Program-made: the position numbers and the translations under genes
Part shown: in pieces, positions 25,016-35,690 of the stretch
Layout: every line of letters begins with the position of its first letter
How positions within the stretch are numbered: position 1 is the first letter of the stretch
NCBI GenBank assembly: GCA_958299035.1
Contig: CATQJL010000305.1
Location: 71,454,792 to 71,518,791, forward strand
Origin: Cylicocyclus nassatus
Lineage: Eukaryota > Nematoda > Chromadorea > Rhabditida > Strongylidae
Direction: 5' to 3'
Length of the DNA stretch: 64,000 nucleotides
Notes under the pieces: generated by a model
Databases searched by the model: none
What the model saw: the letters and a program-made list of their open reading frames with translations, nothing else
What the model was told of the DNA's origin: nothing

Positions 25016-25515
25016 NNNNNNNNNNNNNNNNNNNNNNNNNNNNNNNNNNNNNNNNNNNNNNNNNNNNNNNNNNNNNNNNNNNNNNNNNNNNNNNNNNNNN
25101 NNNNNNNNNNNNNNNNNNNNNNNNNNNNNNNNNNNNNNNNNNNNNNNNNNNNNNNNNNNNNNNNNNNNNNNNNNNNNNNNNNNNNNNNNNNNNNNNNNNN
25201 NNNNNNNNNNNNNNNNNNNNNNNNNNNNNNNNNNNNNNNNNNNNNNNNNNNNNNNNNNNNNNNNNNNNNNNNNNNNNNNNNNNNNNNNNNNNNNNNNNNN
25301 NNNNNNNNNNNNNNNNNNNNNNNNNNNNNNNNNNNNNNNNNNNNNNNNNNNNNNNNNNNNNNNNNNNNNNNNNNNNNNNNNNNNNNNNNNNNNNNNNNNN
25401 NNNNNNNNNNNNNNNNNNNNNNNNNNNNNNNNNNNNNNNNNNNNNNNNNNNNNNNNNNNNNNNNNNNNNNNNNNNNNNNNNNNNNNNNNNNNNNNNNNNN
25501 NNNNNNNNNNNNNNN
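25016..25515. other. Scaffold gap, exactly 500 N
   Basis: 500 unresolved bases. The round number suggests a placeholder, so the true distance between the flanks is unknown. The two open frames that run through it are artefacts. Confidence 0.99.
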
Positions 25516-25540
25516 AAGCAGTGGTATCAACGCAGAGTAC
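25516..25540 (+). other. Uncleaved SMART-type cDNA/PCR adapter left in the assembly
   Basis: The first 25 bases after the gap begin AAGCAGTGGTATCAACGCAG and end AGTAC. This is the well-known SMART template-switch / PCR primer (IIA) sequence used in cDNA amplification. It is synthetic, abuts the N run and is not genomic. The contig to its right may derive from an adapter-bearing read or amplified fragment. Confidence 0.97.
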
Positions 25541-27706
25541 TCGGATGTTTGCGTTCAAGAAAAATGCTGAGTTTTCTCTTCAGAAATTAAAATATTCCTT
25601 GAGTGCTAATTTTATCAGTGACATGCCATTTGTTGGATTGCCAAAAATGGCTGTAATTACAGAAGTCAATTCTTCAATAAATCAGCCGTAAGTTCGGTGT
25701 TTGCTTGCCTCAGCAATGGCTATATTGTAGGAAAAAACTCAAAATCTTCTCCCTTTCTTGTATCTTCCTTTACTATACTTATTTCATCAATTTAACTTCA
25801 TGTTCAAATTCTGCACTTATTGTATATTTCTGTACTCATCTGCAGAACTTTTCAAACAGCTGCAAAAGGGATTGTAATAAATATTTATCAGAGTACAGGT
25901 GATAATAATTTGCCGGAAATTGCTTATTTCTGCTGCTAAATCATTTAGAAAGGAATCTATGCATGGCTTCTTAAAAACCTTCTTTATGCCATTTTTGTCA
26001 AAAATTACTGGCTAATATCTAGAATCAAGGAGTTTACTCCTAAGCAATCCAAAACCTAAATGTTACAAAATATCTCTTTCTGGTAAGGCTACTAACTATG
26101 TTTGTGAGATTTGATAATCAGAGACTTTTCCTCATTATTTTTCTGCTATGAACAATAAAATAAGATTAAATAGGAATCCTGAAAAATCAAATAAAAATTC
26201 GACCTTCGCAATTTTTTGAACTCAAGATTCAATTCAAGCCATAAATGACCTCAGGCACGAAAGATCCAACCACGAAATGGTGCGAGGACGTTGACATTCA
26301 CGCTGCAGTGCGCATTTAAACAGCTAATTTGCAGTCTAAATATGTCGCTTTTAAAATGCCATATTGAGAATCATTTTCCACGCCTAGCATCCTATGAATA
26401 GTGCAAAATGTGTGTTTTATCGAACAGACAGAATGCAGGAATTTTGAAAGAGGATCACACTTTTCCAAGCTGACATTTTCAGATCTTACGCTGGCACGAG
26501 AAGCTATTTCAAGGAATAGCTTATGCAAATTTCAAAACGCTTGAGGCAGGTGTGATATCAATGTTTGATCAGATGCCTTAAATGGAAGTATCTAAGCTGC
26601 TTAAGTGCAAAGCAAAATCAAACCACATCAGAGCCGCTTAGGCTAGGGAATCTTGGATTGATTAGGCGTTGTTAATCCAACCAAGCAGCACAAGACTAAA
26701 TTCCGAGAATCTGTCTGGCATTTCATATGAATTCCAGAATTTCGAGTAATTGAAACTATACTGAAAAATCTTGGGGTAATAAAAATCCAGATTTTGAGGC
26801 ACAAATTTTACATATTTTACTCATTTATTTATCAATTCTAGTTATGATGTTTAATTATATGTACAAAAGCTGTACTTTTACTAATAACCTGGAGCAAATC
26901 GAGCACTATCATCGGATAATCAAATTTTCCATGCCATTTCCGAATTCCGTACTCATTTTAACTTTCAGCAAGTATACCAAATTGTTTTCACATTCTTATT
27001 TTTTGCTTCTACACTGACCCGGCTCACACATCAAAAAAGCCATCACTTATTTTGCGCAGATGTGCAAAAAGTTTGGCAAGATGATCCTAACTATAATCAT
27101 GTTTTCAGTTTTTTTTTGTGAGTCATCATTAGAGGATAATCTTGAAGCTTCAGAAGGATTCGTGCGCAAATGTTCAAGAAAACCCGTAGAAACACCTTCA
27201 GGAAAATCCCTAAAATCACTTCATTGCGTAATGTTATAGTAACTACTCTAGCGGTTCGACGGCTTCTCATCAATTCTACAATCACATAGACACTATATAT
27301 ACACAAATAACATCTTCCGTTGTCTATGGCCACTAGATAGCCTCAGCTGGATTATGGTAACATTAGACTGCACCCTTTCTGCAATCTCTGTCTGCTACGG
27401 ATGTTAAGTAACGATATAGGTTACATACTCTCATTGTGTTCTACAGTAAGCGATAAGTACGGAATAAATGGGGGTATGTGCTTCAACTTCCGTGATTGCA
27501 TGGTATGTTTGTATGCAGCTTGCTTCTGCATGTGGAGGAAAGGACCAGGCGGGGAGAAAGAGGAGCCCCTCAACGGTTTATGGTGTCTAGAAGTTTTGAG
27601 ACTGCAAGACTTAGTGTTAAGATTTGTTCTAGTAACGATTGTACTACGAATTTCAGGCTCTCCAGCGCAAAAATGATGTTGGCGACTCCGCGAGAGCGAG
27701 AGGTTT
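25541..27706. other. Intergenic region upstream of the CHH/ITP-like gene
   Basis: AT-rich with no gene seen. From about 27660 the base composition rises in CpG toward the promoter. Frames of 66-108 codons on both strands at 27421-27790 overlap that promoter and have no domain content, so they are treated as chance. Confidence 0.45.
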
Positions 27707-27795
27707 GTGGGCGTGTCCGCTTGGCATTCTCGACATTCTCCGGCCATATTTGCGCCCTATATAAAGCCACCTATAACCCGCCTCTCCTCTGAACG
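27707..27795 (+). promoter_or_regulatory. Promoter of CHH/ITP-like gene 1: GTGGGCGTGTC box and TATA box
   Basis: GTGGGCGTGTC at 27707-27717 is followed 40 bp later by TATATAA at 27758-27764. An initiator-like CCTCATCAGTTC lies about 30 bp further, near 27790. The 11-mer is identical to one placed before the TATA box of the paralogue at 61112. Its GGGCGTG core resembles KLF/Sp-type binding sites (inference). Confidence 0.65.
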
Positions 27796-27926
27796 AAACC
27801 TCATCAGTTCTCTCTCAACTCGACACTCGACTCGTTACCTATAGGTGTGTGTAGATCCACTTCGCTCAACTCTGCAAAGTCAGTCACATAGCAGCATAGC
27901 TGTGTTATTGCGCTTATTGAAAGAGG

Positions 27927-28320
27927 ATGCCTAGCTACTTCGTATTTATTCCACTGCTTACTCTATTAGCTGTTGCTGATGCACGGATTGTTGAAGAGCC
28001 GTTAACTGACAATGACTGTTCACCGCAAATGAACATGCCACTGATGGAGGTTGCCGAGAAGATTTGCGAACTTTGCCACGAGTTTCATAGCCATGAGGTG
28101 CCAAATATGCGAGCGGAGTGCAGGTTCGTACCATTCACGCTTGAAGTTTCCTCTTAGTTTTGTCGCTTCAATGACCTTCATTCCAATTATTTCTTTTATC
28201 TCAAAAATTTCCAGGTCCGAATGTTTCTCAACCGACAAATTCCGAATGTGTATGCGAATGTTTACAAGTGCCCCGAAACGACATAACAGGCACAGTCGAA
28301 GACATATATTCACAATTTGA
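27927..28320 (+). CDS. CHH/ITP-family neurohormone precursor (nematode), gene 1, two exons
   Basis: Exon 1 is 27927-28123 and exon 2 is 28215-28320. The 91-nt intron runs from GTTCGT to TTTCCAG, and the protein has 100 residues. A hydrophobic signal peptide is followed by a likely cut after residue 19 (AVADA|RIV). Six cysteines (31, 47, 50, 65, 69 and 78) have spacings of 15-2-14-3-8 residues. The CHH/ITP family has 15-2-12-3-8, so only the third loop differs, being two residues longer. Around them, ICELCHEF, AECRSECF and KFRMCMRMF fit the family pattern of helices. No precursor-related peptide precedes the domain. The tail after Cys6 holds KR and RR dibasic pairs, possible convertase sites. 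The intron splits the arginine codon right after Cys4, matching the site used by arthropod CHH/ITP genes. The product is expected to be a secreted neurohormone. Its receptor and role are not shown here. Confidence 0.92.
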
Positions 28321-30621
28321 AACTACAGTATTCCACAAGACTTTGCCCTGCCCAGCAAATTACTATAATTAGGCATCATATATGCTGGTAACTAACCGGG
28401 TGACCATCATATAGATTCGTAAATGCATGAGATAGAATAGCTTAGTTCTTTCATCTTCGCTTTCATTCCTTTCCAAATCGTTCTACCGGAGTTTCTTACT
28501 TATTCCTACTCGTAGTTTCCTTTACTCTATATTTCCTTTACTCTATAATCTCCGAGAGCCCTTTATCTGCCTTCTATTACGGCCATTCGCTTTTAGGCAT
28601 AGACACTGATGTAAGGTCTTTACTTCCCTGTTCTTTCCGTTTCCTTCTTGTCGTGTGTAAATGTTGCTGGTATCTGATGATTGATGTCCCAATTGCAATC
28701 ATGTTTTTGTTTATCCAAGTAGTTAATTATAACGCTGGTCAAATCATCATCATCATCCGCTTCTGGTAGAGTAGTCTTGCCGAACTCTCCGTCCCGCATA
28801 TGCCGTTGTCCTTCAGCTAGATTACGCAATTACACACATCCACACACCAAAATTTTTTGCATAGTACAGAACGGGTAATTTTTCTACTTCTTTGACGTCA
28901 TTATATGCGATCTCATGTCGTGTTACGATAATATCTATGATGTACATTTATTTATTGATTGTTGCTATGACCAATGAAGAGAGGAAAATGAAGATTTTAT
29001 TGGAAACTATTTTTAGCCGGTCCAAAATGATCACAGTGTGTTTTTGAAGTGCTCCTATGCTGAGATTTGCTATTGATTTCCAATCAAACCAAACATTTCG
29101 AGTCCTTTTGTCTTTCCTAAGAACCTGAAAAAACTTGAAGTCTTCACGAAAACAGATTACTATGCACCATCAGCAGTCCTGCTACTTCGTCCAACTTTAC
29201 TGCAAAAATTGTTTGTGAGCCAGTTGAACACACCGCTTTGAACGCCATCATATACGTTTCCGCGGTGATGTTCCTTGGATGGAATAAACTAAAACCCACA
29301 TAGCATGTGAATAAAGTTTGCATAAGTATGTGGATAGCGAAGTCAGTTGCAGTTGCTGACTTGTCATTCTTATTGTTAATCGCTAAGTTCTTGCAGAGAT
29401 CCAAGACTTCTAATGTTTGAACCAAGATTTCTTTTCCTTATCAAACTCTTTACTCAACAATGATACCACCATTCGTTTCGTTCCTATGCCTGCCCAAATG
29501 TAAAAACAAAGTCAACGTCTTTTTCTCCTACAACGAGATTTAGTTAATAAACCACTCAGACTTTTGCGCAATTATCGATTCTAACGTACGAGCAGACTAC
29601 GCACTGTTTCACACAAGTGCTTTTCATTACCGTGGTTTGGGATACTTGATCACAAGGTATGTTAAGCAATATTGGTGCAATTATCTTGCATAGATCAATA
29701 TAAAGATTTTCATTCCACAGCTGGTAGGATTTCTATCCAGTAAAAAGTGAAGATCTTTTGACCACGGCAGAAAGGCTCTACACGACGCCCACACTACAAG
29801 TTGTACCTAAATCTTATTCACTTATACGAACTCGCGGACTAGCTTACTTGTGTAATTGCACTAGTTTGTTGATTTGCGCCCGCAGCATAATGGCATGGCG
29901 CTTCTACTTCCTACAGTCTTCGTATGAACTTTTAGTCTTTTATAAAGTCTTCGTCATGACAAAAATCCGTCACTGTTTCCTCCGCTACAGAACCGCAGCC
30001 AAAAATGATGCGATTACCGCTACTGCTAGGTGAGAATATCATGTACAGTCGAGTCATTTCATAATTTGCGTGTCATTGCACACATATTGTTCACCTTTGG
30101 CGTCCTCATCGTGAATTTTAGTGCAGGCACCAGATTAGGTAGGTGTCTATGATGACTTTATGTTTCTTTCTTTTCTGGGTGGAAACAGTCAAAGTGATTT
30201 AAGCTATAACAACTGGTTAGTGTATCGCGTTTTTGCGACTGCAAATCCAGGATGGGGATGCCAAAGATGGACATTGAGTGCGATACACACGATCATATGA
30301 AACGAATTGACTATGTATCTATGGTGTCTATGCGTTTTGTTAAAATCTTAATCTTACGCACTATTCGGGTTACGTTTGTGTGAGGCCGGATTGTCTAAGG
30401 GGTGAAGGCGGACAATTGAAACAGTTTACTTGGAAAGACGACACAACAACAATGGTTGAATAAGCCGCGGTGGCTGCCCTCTTATAGCGAGAGGTACAAA
30501 GTACCAAAAATGAATGTGTCAAAACGCAATGATTGCGAAATACCGTGACCATGCATCGATCTTCTATCGACTTCAGGAATTTACCTATAGTTTATAGTTT
30601 ATGCACTCTTTGAGCTTATCT
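28321..30621. other. 3' flank of CHH/ITP-like gene 1, no further gene proven
   Basis: No AATAAA is seen soon after the stop; the first is near 29550. Minus-strand frame 29144-29425 (93 codons) and plus-strand frame 29758-30033 (91 codons) have no domain content or clear splice context. A copy of the TTGTGTAATTGCAC palindrome lies at 29848. A possible alternative C-terminal exon for gene 1 was looked for and not seen. Confidence 0.45.
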
Positions 30622-30899
30622 ATCGTCGACTCTAAAATTCGTGACGACGGTCTGCAGTGCGGTCAGTGCGCGCCGCACGGCACTGCCGCTTTATCGTAGG
30701 GCAATCTTGCTTCTCTGCAGTGTAGGCTCCCTGCGGTAGCCATGAAAGTTCCTGCAAGCAAAAAAGATGCAAAAAGAAAAAGAAAAACCACAAGAACTCA
30801 CCTTCTCCACGTAATTTGGGCGAATCACTAGGTGGCAGTGCCGTGCGGCGCGCACTGGCCGCACTGCAGATCGTCGTCACGATTTTTAGAGTCGACGAT
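30622..30899. mobile_element. Palindromic MITE with ~65-bp arms
   Basis: ATCGTCGACTCTAAAATTCG at 30622 is inverted at 30880-30899 (CGATTTTTAGAGTCGACGAT). Inner arms CTGCAGTGCGGTCAGTGCGC and GCGCACTGGCCGCACTGCAG extend the stem to about 65 bp. The whole element is 278 bp with an A-rich centre. Confidence 0.85.
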
Positions 30900-30920
30900 A
30901 TATCTAGCAGCCAACACCTA

Positions 30921-31629
30921 GGGCGGTATTTATCAATCTCCAGTGCATCCTCTCATGACTGTTCGGGAACTTACTGTGGAGAGCAGCACGCTAGCAGCGC
31001 GAGCGGGCGCCTATCAAAAACGCCTGCTAGCGTTAACTTTGCATATGGCAAACACATGAAAACTCATTGTTTTTCAATGCTTTTTATCTTTTCTTTCGTT
31101 CCTCGAACAGTTTTTGAATCCATATGCAAATTTAGTAATCATGTCAAAAATTATAAGGTAAGATAGAGCGATTAAAGTCATTTTTCCTAAGGAGAGTTGG
31201 AAAAGGCCACTTTGTTTGAAAACATCAGTAACTCGTTGAAAGATCTGCATTGTAGGACAATTCATAACAGTGGGACAAGTTAGAAATGCAGAAATGTATC
31301 AAAAAGTCTTACTTTTAGCCTTATAAGAACAGTACCTAAAAAATGGTATAAATTGGAAGCCTTGGACCACACTAATTATCAGAATTTCCGTCACAAACAT
31401 ACTGTCGACCTCATTTAAGACACTGCATAGGTTCAAGGGTCCGATCTCGCAAGTCTGGCCACGCCGGGCACGGCAGGCCCAATTTCGACAGATCGGGCTC
31501 TGCTGCCCATTCAGCCCGTGTTAACTAAACTCACAGAAATCACGATTTAAAACGCTCTCGCCTGTCCGGATCGTGTATAACGATGGAACGCTCCCGAACA
31601 GCTAGCGGGATATTGATAAATACCGCCCC
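30921..31629. mobile_element. 709-bp TIR element (GGGCGGTAT termini)
   Basis: The left end GGGCGGTATTTATCAATCTC is inverted at the right end (GATATTGATAAATACCGCCCC). Inner GC-rich pieces with GCTAGCAG/GCTAGCGGG also mirror each other. The same termini bound the smaller palindrome at 37652-37831, so this is a family. No transposase frame is seen. Confidence 0.75.
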
Positions 31630-31673
31630 TGGTGTTTTCCCCCCAGGAACTTATCTATATACTATGGGGTTGA

Positions 31674-31790
31674 GCCAGACTTCGCGGGGAGGCGGCGTAC
31701 GCGGCGTACGCAGCGTACGCTCGGTATATTTCATTATAGGAGCATACGCGGCGTACGCTGCGTACGTCGCGTACGCCGCGCAGTCTGGCC
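31674..31790. repeat. GCGTACGC palindrome cluster
   Basis: Seven copies or near-copies of the self-complementary 8-mer GCGTACGC lie in two blocks (31694-31720 and 31743-31779) around an AT-rich spacer (GGTATATTTCATTATAGGAG). The whole is an imperfect inverted repeat bounded by GAGCCAGAC and GTCTGGCCT. Short-unit duplication of this kind is absent elsewhere in the window. It joins the foldback element directly to its right. Confidence 0.8.
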
Positions 31791-31798
31791 TAACCCAT

Positions 31799-32509
31799 GG
31801 GCCGCATGCACAGACATCCCCGCGGGGAGGGGATCGCAGCTTAAAAGAAAGCTTTATATTTCGAAACTCCAGATACCTGAATTTCACGTTGTGTAGCTCT
31901 CCGTAAGTATTCCTACTACCCTTCACTATGAACAAGTTGAACAGGAGCGAGAAGCTGTACGAACCGCATTTTCCAGCTTTTGTATGATCCCTGATGATCC
32001 CCGGCGCTTTTCTTCAAAGTCATTTTTCTTTCTCCGAAGTTAACGAAAACCTTCCAAATTTGTGCAGATTATCTAATCTGACAGTGCTAAGCATGTTGCT
32101 GATAAGAACAAATGATGTTTTGAAGTCATGAAATTTTCGATAATCCACAGGTCGAAATTTGAGGTTCACCGAAAAATTCGACTTTTCAAAAACTCATTTG
32201 TTCTCATCAACAACATGCTTAGCACTGTTGTGTTAGATGTTCAGTACAGCTTTGGAAAGTTTTCGTTAACTTCGGAGAGAGAAAAATGACATTAAAGAAA
32301 AGCGCCGGGGATCATCAGGATCATACAAAAGCTGGAAAATGCGATTTGTACAGCTTCTCGCTCCTGTTCAACATGTTCATAGTGAAGGATAGTAGGAATA
32401 CTTACGGATAGGTACACAACGTGAAATCAAGGTATCTGAAGTTTCGAAATATAAAGCTTTCTTTTAAGCAGCGATCCCCTCCCAGCGGGCAATTTAGTGC
32501 ATGCGGCCC
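31799..32509. mobile_element. 711-bp foldback element with ~340-bp arms
   Basis: GGGCCGCATGCAC at 31799 is inverted at 32497-32509. The arms match almost throughout: AAAGAAAGCTTTATATTTCG against CGAAATATAAAGCTTTCTTT, GGAGCGAGAAGCTGTAC against GTACAGCTTCTCGCTCC, and GATGATCCCCGGCGCTTTTC against GAAAAGCGCCGGGGATCATC. The centre is near 32150. It has no coding capacity. Read-through transcription would give a very long double-stranded RNA stem. Confidence 0.9.
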
Positions 32510-33888
32510 TATGTTTGCTTACAGACACGCTGCGACCTTTTTGTACGCAGTCATAAGACATTTGCAAATAAGCTCCATGTATGTCATTTATTCTTTGATT
32601 GTTCAATACTTGCAAAATGCTCGATGAAAGAGTAAAGAGAAAAAATCGTATTTTTTGTAGTTATATGTCGCAAGCAATGATCATGAGACTGGAGTACTTA
32701 ATGTGAAGATATCCTAATGACGCTATCGTTCACTGTTGTTACGCAAAAGATCTTTTGCACAATCATAAGCCGCGAAGATGGTAGCATGATTACCAAACAC
32801 TTACGAGTCTGGTTAACAAGCTCATTTATATCTGACAAAGTGTAGCCTGTAGATTTGGCGGTTAATGTAGTGCCTGCGACGCGTAGATCATTTGTGTTCA
32901 AACTATCGGGCATACTCTAATGCTGAAAAATTGCAATAAAATACGGTAGGGCACACTCCACGTTTTCAAACCCTTGTTCCCCTGACCACTTTTCCACGCT
33001 CAGGGTATGTGGCAGCGTTCGAACAATGTATCGTACATAATAATGCATGTGAAACCTTTTAGTTTTCTTCAAAAGTTCTAGTAAAAAAATTATTTGCTTC
33101 ATTTTGTAGTGCCAGCTATAAGCCAAATAGCGGATCAGTTTCTCGTTCAAGCAAAAGCATGCAAACTGTACGAACAATCAAAGGAATTTTTCCGCGTTCT
33201 CTGCCTAATTTATCTGGCTGGCTTTAAGTCGTCGTTGTCAGCGACACAAAGATATGTCGAGGGAAACGCATTTTGTTAGAATACAAAGCAACGAGTTCCT
33301 ATTGATTATAAATCTTCTGAGTGGAAGCTCGAAAACCATTATTGAATCAGCTTAAAAGTAGAGACTAGATATCTGAGCTATCTGTATTTCATCTCCTTCA
33401 GCTTCAAACAAACAGTGACCTTCTATTCTTGCTAGGTTATCGTTTATTTATCTGTTGTCAATGGTTATTCATTAAGCTGAATAGAATTTTCCTTCAAGAA
33501 CTTGCACTAAAGGCATGAATAGAGATAACAAGATTATCACGATGTATGCAGAACCGACGTCGTTTAGTGAGAATCCACTCAAGCTGAAGATAAGAACGAA
33601 GTCCAAACTGCTCTATAGAATCTCAACTATTACAAACAAGATAATAGCATACGTTGATGAGGACATGTAAACGTTCTCTGGAGAAATATTCTGAAGTATT
33701 CTTACGTAAGCATCATTGCTTCTAACATTAGTCAAACTTGGATGAGTATTGGAATGTAGTTGAGAACAAAGTTTCATCCAACAAAGATTTATTTGATTAA
33801 TGTCATGATGAGATATAGACCACCGTCTTGAACGGATCTTGTAATCTTGATATTGACCTCAGCTTCTCTACAAATGCTCTCCTTTGTA
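32510..33888. other. Intergenic DNA, no gene seen
   Basis: Short frames lie on both strands (up to 86 codons at 32917-33177, minus). None has a recognisable motif. Confidence 0.45.
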
Positions 33889-34092
33889 AGGCCCCGGGCA
33901 GGCTTCACGCGATTTGATCGTCGCGACTGAATCGCGACGAGACAACTGTTACAACATCATTCCATGCCGATCAACTTGCATTCGGTTGTGATACTTTTCC
34001 AGCCCGAAATTTTTGAATGTGAAATAAAAATGAATGGAAATCTTGGCGATTAGATCGCGACGATTAAGTCGCGTGAAGTCTGTCCGGGGCCT
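33889..34092. mobile_element. ~204-bp TIR element (AGGCCCCGG termini)
   Basis: AGGCCCCGGGCAGGCTTCAC at 33889 is inverted at 34072-34092 (GTGAAGTCTGTCCGGGGCCT). The inner inverted pairs GCGATTTGATCGTCGCGA and TCGCGACGATTAAGTCGC follow. The flanks read TA before and AA after. Non-coding. Confidence 0.85.
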
Positions 34093-34377
34093 AAAGGGCC
34101 TTTGGCAAAATTGGCATCCCGACTAGATTTTCTGAGCTTTGCAAATATCAAACTGTGCTGGACAGGCCGGTTCACCCAACCGTGATCATGTGTGGCAGAA
34201 TCAGTCACCGATGAGAAAGGTTGCAACAACTACCATTATTAATGTGCTGCGTCATTTTGAGACTATGCCTTACTCAAAATACCTCAAACTTCGAGTGCCT
34301 TTAAAAGCTTCTGTCCCAGCTTCGCCGTTTTTTCGACATTTCTCGTCGTCGAGTTGACGCATTACATCCAGAGCTGA

Positions 34378-34830
34378 CAAGGAAATGGTCAGATTTCGAA
34401 GTGACAAATCCATGCAAGCTACATATCATCAGATGCAGGATAAAACGCTGACTCAAAATCTGTCTTTTTTTCCGCAGAACGCTTTTGCGGATGAAGTTGT
34501 AAGCCATTGAAGGCCGTCATTTTGCCAGGGAAACGTGCGTGTACAGTGCAAATTTGGCCATACAGAGCCATGTTTGGCTTAATGTTGAACCAAAGCTTCC
34601 AGCTAAGTTACTTCAAATGGCCCATACCTAAAGATGAGCCAAACGGGCAATGTTAAGCTTAAATTAGCATTTTTTATGGACGATTTTTTCGCAGTAAAAC
34701 TGCTCAAAACTTCGCCTACAAAGGCGTTCTGCAGATAAGAAAGACAGATTTGAAGTCAGCGTTCTATGCTGCATCGAATGGTATGCAGCGTGTACGGATT
34801 GGCCACTTCGACTTCTGACCATTCCCTTGT
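34378..34830. mobile_element. ~460-bp MITE, copy C (ACAAGGGA / TCGAAGTGG family)
   Basis: The left end ACAAGGAAATGGTCAGATTT (CGAAGTG follows) mirrors the right end CACTTCGACTTCTGACCATT...CCCTTGT. The inner motif AAAATCTGTCTTTTTTTCCG is inverted as CAGATAAGAAAGACAGATTT at 34732-34751. 453 bp. Confidence 0.78.
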
Positions 34831-34961
34831 GATGAACGACTTTAATCATTAGTTCGAGTCTTTTGAAATTGTTTGTAGTACATAGTCAAGTGTTGGAACA
34901 TTTCACACAAGGTGCAGTTGGTCTGTCGGTGTGTGTGCCCAAGAGTGTGTCTCGGTATACA

Positions 34962-35608
34962 TACGAGATGTCCCGAAAGTATGTATACACTGTTTGATCT
35001 TAATCATCTCTCTTGTCATGAAATCTTTGGGAAAGCTTTAAGTATCATTATGTGGAGCTAGCTCTAAGATTTACAGTATAAGGTGAATCACCGATCGCTC
35101 TTCATTATTGTAAGATTACGGTGAAAAGCTTTGGCTTACAGCGTCATTGTGGAATAGCCGTGTTTCAAAAAAAAGTTTCCGAAAATTCTGAGTAGTGTGT
35201 CAGGGATTTTACGCGCTCTGATTTCTTTGCTCAACTTTTTAGGAGCTTCAAGGCTTTTCAAGCGGTATAATCATAATTCACGCGAGCATAGCTACTGCGG
35301 TTTACCTGGCATAAGTTATGGACGGAGCATTGCGGTAAAATGCAGAACTCGTATTTGGTTTGGGCGACTCTACTAGCGCAGTGTGAGAGTTTTCAGCTTG
35401 TTCGGTTTGCTTTCTGGGGAATAGGGCTCTCACTGGCTTAAAACCCTTCTTGAAGTTCCTACCGTAATCCTACAGTAATCAAGAGCGATCGATGATTCGC
35501 TCCACGCCATAAATTTAAGTTGAAGCCAGCTCTTCTAAATGATACCTGAAGGTAGGCAAAAGACTTCTAGGGAATAGAGGTATTAACGATTGAACAGTGT
35601 ATACATAC
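34962..35608. mobile_element. TIR element, copy 1 (GTATACACTGTTTG family), right end truncated
   Basis: The left arm TACGAGATGTCCCGAAAGTA continues TGTATACACTGTTTGATC. The right arm returns as GATTGAACAGTGTATACATA but lacks the final ~15 bases. Inside, GATTTACAGTATAAGGTGAA against ACGCCATAAATTTAAGT and CACCGATCGCTC against GAGCGATCGATG extend the inverted arms. It is homologous over its length to 53077-53754. Confidence 0.8.
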
Positions 35609-35690
35609 CCCGAACAGAATTCCATATCTGAAACGATTCGGACAAAACTTTGCACACATATACTTCGTGGCAAGGCGGGTGTTGTAGCTT
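35609..35690. repeat. Fragment of the dispersed CCAAACTT / CACACATA repeat
   Basis: CCGAACAGAATTCCATATCT then GAAACGATTCGGACAAAACT and CACACATATACTTCG follow the same order as the arms at 13201-13270. It abuts the broken right end of the preceding TIR element. Confidence 0.65.

Noticed and set aside
24929..25558. Open frames of 181-209 codons on the minus strand
   Set aside because: They run through the 500-N gap and the adapter; not real.
31583..31935. Frames with AYAAYAAY-type repeats on both strands
   Set aside because: Translation of the GCGTACGC palindrome cluster.
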